Assembly (NCBI RefSeq): GCF_900129425.1
Contig: NZ_LT670817.1
Location: 5,828,001 to 5,892,000, forward strand
DNA from: Bradyrhizobium erythrophlei
GTDB taxonomy: Bacteria > Pseudomonadota > Alphaproteobacteria > Rhizobiales > Xanthobacteraceae
Direction: 5' to 3'
DNA length: 64,000 nucleotides
Below the pieces are notes generated by a model. The model was given only the letters and a program-made list of their open reading frames with translations. It was not told where the DNA came from and searched no databases. Position numbers and translations under genes: made by a program. Of this stretch, positions 17,715 through 25,307 are shown in pieces (position 1 is the first letter of the stretch; every line of letters begins with the position of its first letter).

Positions 17715-18230
17715 GAGCTATGGAAACGTGATCTTTACGCAGAAGTATCGACGCGCATTGTTGCAGAGCTAGAAGCCGGCGCCGCCCCTTGGGTTAAGCC
17801 ATGGTTGGCAACGGCCGGCATGAACACGCCATGCAACGCCGTGACCAATCGGCCTTACTCAGGATGCAACGTCTTGTTGTTGTGGATGGCACAGACGGCC
17901 GGCTATCGCACGCCTCGCTTTCTGACATTCAAACAGGCTTTGGAGCTTGGCGGCAACGTGCGCAAGGGCGAGCACGGCACGAAGGTGGATTTCGTGAAGC
18001 AACACCAGGTTCACGATAAGGGATCGGACGATAACTCTGCAATGCGCTTAGTCCCGATGATGCGTGAGTATGCGGTTTTCAATGTCGACCAATGTGAAAA
18101 ATCGTGCCGATACCGAGTTGCCGCGCGAGATGGACGAATTGGTCTTGGCGACTCGAGGCGGCGGTGTTGCCGTTGATGCCCGAAGCCAAGGCGCCAGCTG
18201 CCTGAGCCTCTGTTACGCTGGCGCAATAGT
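17715..18230 (+). pseudogene. ardC: ArdC-type antirestriction protein, frameshifted remnant
   Basis: The frame KRDLYAEVSTRIVAELEAG, APWVKPW, NAVTNRPYSGCN, TFKQALELGGNVRKGEHG matches the N-terminal DNA-binding domain of ArdC (DUF1738). An extra G after the expected ATG near 17719 puts the start out of frame. Downstream of FNVDQCE near 18095 the frame shifts again and the metalloprotease-like C-terminal domain is missing. ArdC proteins are carried by conjugative elements to counter host restriction. This copy should not make a functional protein. Confidence 0.75.
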
Positions 18231-18398
18231 GACATCTGTTTCGCAGGAGATCGACGCCACGAAGGTTTTGAGGTCGTAGCATTTTGGGCATTCGAAAGTC
18301 TGCGAATCGAAACCCGCTCTTTCAGGCTCGATGATCTGCAATGACATCATTGCTCCGCATTTGGGGCATTGGGGACTATTGATCCGATCTGTTAACAT
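18213..18398 (-). CDS. Small zinc-ribbon-like protein
   Basis: The product is 61 residues from ATG at 18398; starts at 18410 or further upstream are also possible. Two CxxC pairs (CPKCGAM and ECPKCYDL) about 25 residues apart suggest a zinc ribbon. The function is unknown; similar small proteins are often scattered in rhizobial accessory DNA. Confidence 0.5.
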   Translation of the reverse strand: MLTDRINSPQCPKCGAMMSLQIIEPERAGFDSQTFECPKCYDLKTFVASISCETDVTIAPA

Positions 18399-18619
18399 TT
18401 CGTGCTTCCATTGGCTGCGCATACTTGACGTTTGGTCTCTGTCGAGGCGCGCCAACCATTGGAATTGCTTTGCGCAAATGCTGTGTTTGGAAAGTGACGT
18501 ATGTTTGCGCAGCGATCACGAACGAGTCAAAATGAAATTTGAGCAATCTTTGCCACGCGCCGGAACTGAATCGCCTGCCCGAGGTTTGGAGTGATCCTGT
18601 AACCTACGGAGATATTCTG

Positions 18620-18898
18620 ATGCGATCCAAACTTGCAATCACTGCGCTTGTCGCAACGTCGCTCTTCGGCTCAACGCTTATTGCCTCTGCTCAGAGCCAA
18701 CCCGCGCCTGGCGCGTCCAGTGAAGGAAACGTCGGTCCCGGCGCTACCTCAGGCAAGAAAACGAAACATGAAAAAGGCATGACCACGGGTTCGAGCACGC
18801 GCCGCGGTACTAACGAAGGCGACGCGACGAATCCATCGGGTCAAGGCAACGTTGATCCCGACAGCATGGCCACTCCGAAAAGCGGCCAAAAGTATTGA
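18620..18898 (+). CDS. Small secreted hypothetical protein
   Basis: The product is 92 residues. Residues 1-24 (MRSKLAITALVATSLFGSTL, then IASAQ) form a clear Sec signal peptide with an AXA-type cleavage site. The mature part is glycine-, serine- and threonine-rich and hydrophilic (GNVGPGATSGKKTKHEKG) and probably disordered. CGGAG lies upstream of the ATG. A strong terminator follows 37 bp after the stop, so it is a single-gene unit. No function is known. Confidence 0.7.
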   Translation: MRSKLAITALVATSLFGSTLIASAQSQPAPGASSEGNVGPGATSGKKTKHEKGMTTGSSTRRGTNEGDATNPSGQGNVDPDSMATPKSGQKY

Positions 18899-18935
18899 CA
18901 CTCTTTCGAGGGGTGCATGTACCTTCGAGAGCAGA

Positions 18936-18965
18936 GGCCCCGGAGCAATCCGGGGCCTTACTTTT
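18936..18965 (+). terminator. Rho-independent terminator
   Basis: A 9-bp GC-rich stem (GGCCCCGGA at 18936-18944 with TCCGGGGCC at 18949-18957) with a GCAA loop is followed by TTACTTTT. It ends the small secreted-protein gene. Confidence 0.8.
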
Positions 18966-19488
18966 ATGGATGCGAGTTCGCATCGTCCGAACAGTCGCCC
19001 GGTCTTCCGCCTTGCCTGATGCAGGCGCGGAACAACCACGGCTCAACATACGAACCTTCCCATAGCCGCAGCCATTCGCGCCTTCTTGGCTTCGATGATG
19101 CTGGCCGTGCAGGGATTTGAATGGGAACGCAAACGCGCAGATCAAAAAAGAAACCGTGTTCAAGACCGCCGGGCGTGAACGGCGCCCTCACCTCTCATCG
19201 TCACTCTAGGAAGCGGCCCGAGCGCGACGATTTCCGGACAACACACGTCGGGCTCCCCAACCAAACCGCGACTACAAGCCTTCGGAACGGCCGAATCAAA
19301 TCTATGCGAACTTCGTGGCAGAAAACGCACCAACCGGCGGACTCACCTCTCGTCGTCTGGATGATGCCAAGCCCTCAAGGCGCGCCAGCGCGCTCGGAAC
19401 ATCTGAACAAAACGTGAGGCTTGCCGCACCTTGTGATCGAGCTTCCCGTTACCATGATCGTGAGGGGGCCCAACTTGGGAGACCCAAT
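18966..19488. other. Intergenic with two copies of a short repeated motif
   Basis: No gene was recognised in about 520 bp. CCTCACCTCTCATCGTC at 19187 and CTCACCTCTCGTCGTCTGG at 19342 belong to a motif repeated seven times between 19.1 and 21.3 kb. Confidence 0.5.
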
Positions 19489-19761
19489 ATGCGAAAGTTG
19501 ATCACGACGATGGCGTTGCTGGCCTTGGTCGACACTTCCGTGGCGATTGCGCAAACGGCTGGTTCGCGAAACCCCGCCGCACATCGATCGACGAATTCGG
19601 GGCAGCAATTGCTCCCGGGTGACGCACCGGTCGGCCACCGCCAGCCGCGCGCCGATCAAGTGCCCTCGGAGAAAAACCCGATGGATGATCCGAACGATTC
19701 AATCAACCGAGAGAACGCGCAGCTCGACCGCATGAGCAAGGGCATTTGCCGCGGTTGCTAA
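19489..19761 (+). CDS. Small secreted hypothetical protein
   Basis: The product is 90 residues. The first 22 residues (MRKLITTMALLALVDTSVAI, AQ) form a signal peptide. The mature part is hydrophilic with PNDSINRENAQLDRMSKGI and ends with a CRGC pair. GGGAG precedes the ATG. No family was recognised; it resembles its neighbours in size and export signal but not in sequence. Confidence 0.65.
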   Translation: MRKLITTMALLALVDTSVAIAQTAGSRNPAAHRSTNSGQQLLPGDAPVGHRQPRADQVPSEKNPMDDPNDSINRENAQLDRMSKGICRGC

Positions 19762-19796
19762 CAACTGGCTTCTCACCTCTCCTCGTCCGGGCGAGT

Positions 19797-20002
19797 CTAC
19801 TTGAACATCGTCGTGACCGCCTGCCAGAACGATAGGCCTTCCTGGTGTTGATGCTCAGCGGTTGGCGCCGGCTGAATGGCGCCCACCGGATCGATCAAAC
19901 CCGCTTCCAATCGCGCATGCTTCTCCAGGTCGAGCCTCTCGGCCTCCCGGCGATCCGACTCATACTTGTCGAGACAGGGGTGAGATTGGCTTTCTGAGCC
20001 AT
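19797..20002 (-). pseudogene. Small gene with single-base deletion
   Basis: GGAGGGTAAGCA precedes ATG at 20002, giving MAQKANLTP. After a CCCC run the frame must shift by one base to continue as CLDKYESDRREAERLDLEKH, ARLEAGLIDPVGAIQPAPTA and FWQAVTTMFK. The span is 206 bases, one short of 69 codons, so a single deletion explains the break. A sequencing error at the C run is also possible. The function is unknown. Confidence 0.55.
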
Positions 20003-20506
20003 TGCTTACCCTCCCCTTTTTCCGTGAACAGAAGCCAAACGGGTCCCAGGTTGAGTTCGTTCCGTGGCGCTCCCAAAAAGAAAAGGCCTTGAGCTTACCT
20101 CTTCTCGTTCGGATGCATCCAGACGTAAGGCGTGATTGCCGTAGCTGGATTTGACGACCTCAAAGCACAACGCCGCACGAGGGCGTTGAACCGGCACGTT
20201 GAGCGCGTGTTCGATCCGTTGCGCAAAGACGCGCATTGGGGACGCCGGAAGCTGGCGATGGATCGATGACGAATTGGGAAATAAAAAGCCGCTCGGGCAT
20301 GACTCCGTGCGGCCTCATACGCGACTGCCGGTTTCCCAGTTCCGTCGCTGCCATCATAAACCGGCGCGCGGCGCGAAGGTTCCGCCGTCGCGAGAAAAAC
20401 CCGCCGGGCGTGAACCGCCGCCATCACCCCTCATCGTCCGCGCGGGCGCAGGTTGTGGCAGAGTTCCACACTGGAAAACGGGCGGTTCCCTGCGCATATT
20501 TGCGGA
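20003..20506. other. Intergenic with repeat motifs and weak coding signs
   Basis: Two copies of the TCACCTCTC-type motif lie at 20093 and 20401-20440. A plus-strand frame around 20150-20270 (HVERVFDPLRKDAHWGRRKL) looks protein-like but has no convincing start. Nothing firm can be called. Confidence 0.35.
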
Positions 20507-20701
20507 ATGTTCGAAACCCGACCTAACACCCTGACTAACGAAGAATTTAGCGCCCTGCAGCAAATTGGCGATGCGCGGGAGAGCCGTACTATTCCCACTC
20601 AAATTCGGGAACGGCTATTGTCTATGGGCTACGCTACGGACGACTTTCGAGGCCTTATCATCACCGACGAAGGCATGTTGCGGATTATGACCGGCAAATG
20701 A
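20507..20701 (+). CDS. Small hypothetical protein
   Basis: The product is 64 residues, MFETRPNTLTNEEFSALQQI to MLRIMTGK. The pattern of three helices and a hairpin (GLIITDEGMLRI) resembles a minimal winged-helix domain, so DNA binding is possible. No partner gene is adjacent. Confidence 0.5.
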   Translation: MFETRPNTLTNEEFSALQQIGDARESRTIPTQIRERLLSMGYATDDFRGLIITDEGMLRIMTGK

Positions 20702-20860
20702 CAGACAAGCACCCGGCGTGAACTAGCGCCCTCACCTCTCATCGTCGGGATGTCCAGGTGGTGCCGATACCGGGGTGCCTGCGCAAGCGCGACGGCGCGG
20801 TAGTGGTTGGTGATGGCTCGCGCGCGCAGTGGAAATTGAAAGAGGCCCCCAACGGCGGCC

Positions 20861-21037
20861 TTACTCCGGCTTGTGACTGATACGGGTGACGAGACGTGCG
20901 CCGCACCAAAGCTCAATCGCGGGACCTTCGAAAAGCCCGCTGGCTTGTTCGATAGCTTCGCCGTCGTCTCGGCAAACGAAGCCCCGGTATCCAACAAAAC
21001 GATCCTTAGGTACGAAATAGACCCGATATTCTGGCAT
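20861..21037 (-). CDS. Small hypothetical protein
   Basis: The product is 58 residues from ATG at 21037, which follows GGGAGCGG. The sequence (MPEYRVYFVPKDRFVGYRGF, then AIELWCGARLVTRI) suggests a small alpha/beta protein with two strands at each end. A short hairpin on the minus strand (AGGCC...GGCCT followed by CTTTC, about 20841-20866) could terminate it. The function is unknown. Confidence 0.55.
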   Translation of the reverse strand: MPEYRVYFVPKDRFVGYRGFVCRDDGEAIEQASGLFEGPAIELWCGARLVTRISHKPE

Positions 21038-21408
21038 GGTGCCGCTCCCTTGTATTAGTCGGGAGCGCAACACTCTCAGTCACCGATAAAAGCCGAAGGC
21101 GGCGCGGTGATGGGGCAGTGAATTCCATTTATGTTCGGTAGTCGATTAAATTCAAAAGGGACCACTTCACTTTTTCAAAAGGGACCAATCCCCTTATCCG
21201 AATGATGGAAAAGGGCCAGTTACCCGCGATTTTCATGGGCAACGACGGACCGGCTCGGACACATTAAACGCTGCCCTCACCTCTCCTCGTCCGGATGGCG
21301 ATTGCCTGCCGGCTTAGGCCGCGCTTCAATGGCACATGCCGTCGGGGCGCCGGGGCAACACGCTACTGGCTGATTGGAAACGCAGGAAGCATCGAGGGGA
21401 GTATTCGC
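21038..21408. other. Intergenic with IS-end-like sequence
   Basis: TCAAAAGGGACCA occurs twice, at about 21151 and 21175, and looks like the repeated end of another IS, but no transposase remains. One TCACCTCTC-type motif is at 21276-21300. Confidence 0.35.
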
Positions 21409-21657
21409 ATGAGAGTTATCTGCGCCGCGGCTATGATCGCGATGCTGGCCGGGCCGGCCTACGCCCAATGCAAAACCCCCAAGACCCTTGAGGAAATGAT
21501 GGACGCAAAGACACCCGAGCAGATCGAAAAGGAACAGGCCGCCGACAGGGCCTACAAGGATTCGCTGAAAAAGATTCCAGACGCCAAAACCCCTGCTGAC
21601 CCGTGGGGCAACGCGCGCAGCACTGACAAAGACTCCCGCGAAAAAGTCACCGGCTAA
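21409..21657 (+). CDS. Small secreted hypothetical protein
   Basis: The product is 82 residues. MRVICAAAMIAMLAGPAYAQ is a complete signal peptide with AYA-Q cleavage. The mature part is lysine- and aspartate-rich (KEQAADRAYKDSLKKIPDAK) and probably helical. GAGGGGAG precedes the ATG. It is cut off from its downstream neighbourhood by IS copy 4, which begins 19 bp after the stop. Confidence 0.7.
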   Translation: MRVICAAAMIAMLAGPAYAQCKTPKTLEEMMDAKTPEQIEKEQAADRAYKDSLKKIPDAKTPADPWGNARSTDKDSREKVTG

Positions 21658-21675
21658 AATCGGTAACACGGCAAA

Positions 21676-22656
21676 TTAGAGATCGCCCACGATGGCAACC
21701 CGGCGCGGCTGGAAACGGCCGTTCGACGAACCGACCCCGCCCCCAAGGTGCGTGCGAGCCGCGTTATAGTAGGTCGCGTGAGATCGCAGCAGATGGCGAA
21801 GATGCCGCTCGCTGAACACGACAACGTGGTCAAGACATTCCCGACGGATCGAACCGATCGCCCTTTCACAGTACCCGTTCTGCCACGGCGATCGCGGCGC
21901 GGTTGGCCTATCCCGAATGTCCATCGCCCGAAGGCGGCGGATGAAGACGTCACCGTAGACGGCGTCGCGGTCACGAATGATGTATCGCGGTGCTGCGTTC
22001 CAACCATAGGCCTCGGTGAGCTGGCGCGAAATCCATTCAGCCGTCGGGTGCGCAGTCACTCCCAGCCACAGGATTTGGCGGCGATCGTGTTGCAGTATCA
22101 GCAACCCGTAGAGCAGTCGGAATGAGATTGTCGGAACCACGAATAGGTCCATCGACGCGATGCCGTCGGCGTGATTATCAAGGAACGTCTTCCACCCTTG
22201 GGACGGCGGTCGCCTTCCCCTCGCCATATACTTTGCAACGGTGGTTTGTCCGACATCGATGCCGAGCTTGAGAAGCTCGCCGTGAATCCGTGGTGCGCCC
22301 CATAATGGGTTGGCGAGACTTATCTCGCGAATGAGCTGACGGATCTCCAGCGGGGTCGTTGGACGGCCGCTGCGCGGTCTTGATTTCCAGCGCCAATACG
22401 CTCTGAAGCCGGCACGATGCCAGCGGATCACGGTCTCCGGCCTGACGATCTTCAAAGCGTCCAGCACGCCAGGTGCCAGCCGATACAACCCGGCAAATAC
22501 CAGATGGTCGATGCTGGTGAAGGTTAGTCGCTGCGGCGATTTACGCCGCAGCACCTTGAGTTGATGACGAAGCGTCAAGATCTCTGCTTGCAGCGACGCT
22601 CGCGACCGGAACAATCCGATCAGCGCCAACCAAATCAGGCTAAAAGCATCTCTCAT
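21676..22656 (-). CDS. IS transposase, family A, replaced C-terminus
   Basis: The product is 326 residues. The catalytic core is intact, with acidic residues in ASMDLFVVPT, IIRDRDAVYG and NGYCERAIGSIRRE. After AARTHL the usual KDAPVPRAVERAG...GGLHHQYVRI tail is replaced by GGGVGSSNGRFQPRRVAIVG. The change coincides with loss of the left IS end, consistent with a deletion that runs into flanking DNA. Activity is uncertain. Confidence 0.75.
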   Translation of the reverse strand: MRDAFSLIWLALIGLFRSRASLQAEILTLRHQLKVLRRKSPQRLTFTSIDHLVFAGLYRLAPGVLDALKIVRPETVIRWHRAGFRAYWRWKSRPRSGRPTTPLEIRQLIREISLANPLWGAPRIHGELLKLGIDVGQTTVAKYMARGRRPPSQGWKTFLDNHADGIASMDLFVVPTISFRLLYGLLILQHDRRQILWLGVTAHPTAEWISRQLTEAYGWNAAPRYIIRDRDAVYGDVFIRRLRAMDIRDRPTAPRSPWQNGYCERAIGSIRRECLDHVVVFSERHLRHLLRSHATYYNAARTHLGGGVGSSNGRFQPRRVAIVGDL

Positions 22657-22718
22657 GAATCAAGAACATCACCCGATTCGACTGCGCTTACTAGCCGGAT
22701 TGAGTTTCCGACAAGGAC
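21676..22718 (-). mobile_element. IS element, family A copy 4, 3' end altered
   Basis: The right end (CGACAAGGAC at 22709-22718, preceded by CCGGATTGAGTTTC) is a normal family A terminus. The left end is missing: the last ~30 codons and terminal repeat seen in copies 1 and 3 are replaced by unrelated sequence. The element is therefore probably immobile. Confidence 0.75.
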
Positions 22719-22728
22719 GGGTTTCCAC

Positions 22729-22968
22729 ATGTCGTCAGCGCCCAACCCGCAATCGGACGCGGACCAGCTAGAGGCGGCAGCGGATCAAGCTATCGCGGCC
22801 TGCGGCGGTGATGCTCGCGAGGCTGTCAAGGCGCTCATCGGCGCCAACCATTTTCTGGAGACTGAGCTGGAGAAACTAAAGGCGGCGGCCTCGATGGGCT
22901 ATGCGCGAGGAAAGCTGGTTGAGGAAGCTAAGACGCTACCGCGTGACCGGAAGGATTGGTATGATTGA
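22729..22968 (+). CDS. Small hypothetical protein, helical
   Basis: The product is 79 residues starting 11 bp outside the IS end. It is alanine- and charge-rich (AAADQAIAACGGDAREAVKA, then ELEKLKAAASMGYARGKL) and likely all helical. Its own promoter was probably displaced by the IS, and there is no good ribosome-binding site. The function is unknown. Confidence 0.5.
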   Translation: MSSAPNPQSDADQLEAAADQAIAACGGDAREAVKALIGANHFLETELEKLKAAASMGYARGKLVEEAKTLPRDRKDWYD

Positions 22969-23233
22969 GATATCCCGACGATCATGGAAACGGTTGACCA
23001 ATGAATCAAAAAAGACCCCGCCGAAGCGGAACTTCTTTTGCAAGCTTTTCCGAAGGTACGGGTTGAGTGACTATTGCCTGAAGGAGTTGGTCGAAGCGGC
23101 GCTTGGTGTCGGAGGCTTTTTGTCATTGTCACCTCATACAGGCTCAAGGCGAAGCTTTCCAGCTTCGTCTACCCACAACTCACAATGCAATACAGCGCTC
23201 CCAGTATCCGTCGATTCCACTGCGAAGGACACC

Positions 23234-23684
23234 TGTGTGTACCGAAAATTCGATTCGGCGTAGACGCAGCAAGCGGACGGCGTAAGCTCGCATCCTGATG
23301 ACCGATCTGTTCAGGCTGATACTCGTTATCCTGGCTTCGCGCTTCAAGGCGAGAGCAACGCTGGAAGCGGAAAACCTGGTCCTGCGGCAACCGGTCAATG
23401 TGCTTCGCCGGCGAAACGCCGAAGCGACAGCACCTCAACAATACGGATCGTTTTCTATTTGTTTGGCTCTATCGCTGGTTTCCGTCCGTCCTTGAGGTGG
23501 TTGCGATCGTCAGGCCGGAGACCATCATTCGCTGGCACCGTGCTGGGTTTCGGACGTATTGGCGCTGGCGATCCCGCAACCGTGTTGGCAGACCGAAGGT
23601 CTCGGCTGAGCTGCGCACGCTCATTGGCGAGATGAGCCGTGCGAACACACTTTGGGGCGCGCCGCGTATTCATGGTGAGTTGCT
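23234..23684 (+). mobile_element. 5' half of a family B IS, at inversion breakpoint 1
   Basis: It begins with TGTGTGTACCGAAAATT, the family B terminus, and contains the transposase N-terminal half (MTDLFRLILVILASRFKAR) with a frameshift near 23430, continuing WYRWFPSVLEVVAIVRPETI to RIHGELL. It stops abruptly at GAGTTGCT. The missing 3' half begins at exactly the next codon (KLGFEV) in the minus-strand fragment at 33261-33861. Confidence 0.85.
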
Positions 23685-24206
23685 AGGGCGGCGGCTTGCG
23701 ATGTCGGTGCAACCAACTTAACGCGCAGCCATCCGCAGCGCGGACCACGCATGCGCGGAGCGCGGAGCACGCCGCAGATGTGTCGGGTATGACGCGACAA
23801 CGCCGAGCGAAATGGCTGTAAGCGGCCATGAATGAGTCGTCGAGGCGCCTCCAACTGGCCCGACAATACCGCCAGTCAAAATATGTTCTTGAACATATCC
23901 TTCGTCCATCACAGCTCTACAGCGGCGGCGGAGCATGGATTTGATTTTCGCAATTCAGGCGAACGATCGTGAATTTTTTGTCAGCCGAATGGACGCCGTC
24001 GCGTCCCAAAAGGAGTGCCTCCAATGTTACGCAAGACCATGATCGTCTTAGCTAAGGCTGCCGCTCTCACCAGCGGACTGACTGTCGAAGCGTTTGCGCA
24101 TGGCGATGCAGAGGGCATGCGTGGTCCGCGCTGCGGATGGCTGCGCGTTAAGTTGGTTGCACCGACATCGCAAGCCGCCGCCCTGTTCTATGGGCGGCTG
24201 TTCGAG
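23685..24206. repeat. Duplicated unit with long inverted ends, copy 1
   Basis: Positions 23724-24206 repeat 34206-34687 in direct orientation with only a few changes. The ends here are an inverted repeat of about 70 bp (23685-23755 with 24116-24185), longer than the 31 bp at copy 2 because a piece of globin-gene sequence has also been inverted next to the left end. Contents: a presumed promoter region and the start of a small exported-protein gene. Confidence 0.8.
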
Positions 24207-24221
24207 GTGGGACAAATATGA
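24024..24221 (+). CDS. Chimeric small ORF with signal peptide
   Basis: The ATG follows AAGGAG. The first 28 residues (MLRKTMIVLAKAAALTSGLT, VEAFAHG) are a signal peptide like those of small exported Bradyrhizobium proteins. After the inverted-repeat sequence the frame passes through a fragment of the globin gene (AAALFYGRLFE) and ends at 24221, overlapping the next start by ATGA. It is probably an accidental fusion of 65 residues. Confidence 0.4.
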   Translation: MLRKTMIVLAKAAALTSGLTVEAFAHGDAEGMRGPRCGWLRVKLVAPTSQAAALFYGRLFEVGQI

Positions 24222-25297
24222 ACCTGCATCGAGTATCTTTGGTTGACAGCCCAGCAAGTAATCCGCCGCCTTCGGGGGTTGGCCACCCGCCGGGCCAGCC
24301 CGGTGGTTCGGTAAAGCTGAAAACCCCGAGCCTCCTGCCCGGCTCCGACGGCGAGCACGCGCTGCAGGCGGAATATGCCTCCGAGGATCGGGCCAATACC
24401 TTTTATGCCCGGCAGGTCCTGAATTTTCTCGCCCCGCGAATGCGGGAATTCATCTCCCGGCAGGAGTTCATGTTCGTCGGCACCGCCGATCGTCACGGCG
24501 AATGCGATTGCAGCCCGAGATTCGGCGAGCCCGGCTTCATCCATGTGCTGGGGAACAAGCATCTCCTCTACCCTGAATACCGCGGCAACGGCGTATTTGC
24601 CAGTCTGGGGAACATTTCGGAAAATCCGCACATCGCCCTGCTGATCCTCGACTTCTATCGAGATTCCGTCGGCTTGCATGTCAATGGCAAGGCGCGCATC
24701 GCGCAGAGCGACGAGCTCGCAGCCTTTGCCGACAAGCTGCCCGAGGATGTGCTGGCCGAGTTGGCGAAGGACGGCAAGAGACGGCCGAATGGGTGGGTGA
24801 TGGTCGAGGTCGAGGAGGCCTACATCCAATGCTCCAAGCATATCCCGCTGCTAAAAAAGCTGGAGCGACCGATCGATTGGGGAACCGACAGCGTCGCCGC
24901 GAAGAAGGGGGATTATTTCCAGCTGAAAGACATCCCGCTCTATGACCGGATCGGTGGCGACCAGGCGATGAACATCGCCGTCGATCTGTTCCACCGCAAG
25001 CTCCTCGAGGACGACCTCGTCGGGCGATTCTTCGATGATGTCGATATGGCGGCTCAGCGGCTCAAGCAGAAATCCTTTCTCGCCATGGCCTTTGGCGGAC
25101 CGTACCAGTACAGCGGCGTCGAGCTGGTCAGCAAAATGGGGCTGGAGGCGCGGCATTTCGACCGGGTATCCGCGATCCTCAAGGAAAGTCTGGAAGAGCT
25201 GAAGATCGGCGCCGCGGAGATCGAAGAGGTGATGCAGGTCATCGAGACCACGCGCGAAGCCATCCTGAACCTCTTAGATCGCCAGTGCTGGCGGTGA
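24218..25297 (+). CDS. PNPOx-like flavin domain fused to truncated hemoglobin
   Basis: The product is 359 residues. Residues 50-220 form a pyridoxamine-phosphate-oxidase-like split barrel (FISRQEFMFVGTADRHGECD, then EYRGNGVFASLGNISENPHI), probably binding FMN or FAD. Residues 235-355 are a group I 2/2 hemoglobin: LYDRIGGDQAMNIAVDLFHR, then FFDDVDMAAQRLKQKSFLAM, AFGGP, and the proximal histidine in ARHFDRV. The distal B10 position, normally tyrosine after phenylalanine, is histidine here (LFHRK). There is no signal peptide, so it should be cytoplasmic. It lies 10 bp upstream of the reductase fusion. A role in nitric-oxide or oxygen chemistry with that reductase is inferred. The native upstream region was replaced by the repeat unit ending at 24206. 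Confidence 0.85.
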   Translation: MNLHRVSLVDSPASNPPPSGVGHPPGQPGGSVKLKTPSLLPGSDGEHALQAEYASEDRANTFYARQVLNFLAPRMREFISRQEFMFVGTADRHGECDCSPRFGEPGFIHVLGNKHLLYPEYRGNGVFASLGNISENPHIALLILDFYRDSVGLHVNGKARIAQSDELAAFADKLPEDVLAELAKDGKRRPNGWVMVEVEEAYIQCSKHIPLLKKLERPIDWGTDSVAAKKGDYFQLKDIPLYDRIGGDQAMNIAVDLFHRKLLEDDLVGRFFDDVDMAAQRLKQKSFLAMAFGGPYQYSGVELVSKMGLEARHFDRVSAILKESLEELKIGAAEIEEVMQVIETTREAILNLLDRQCWR

Positions 25298-25307
25298 GGA
25301 GCGCGCC

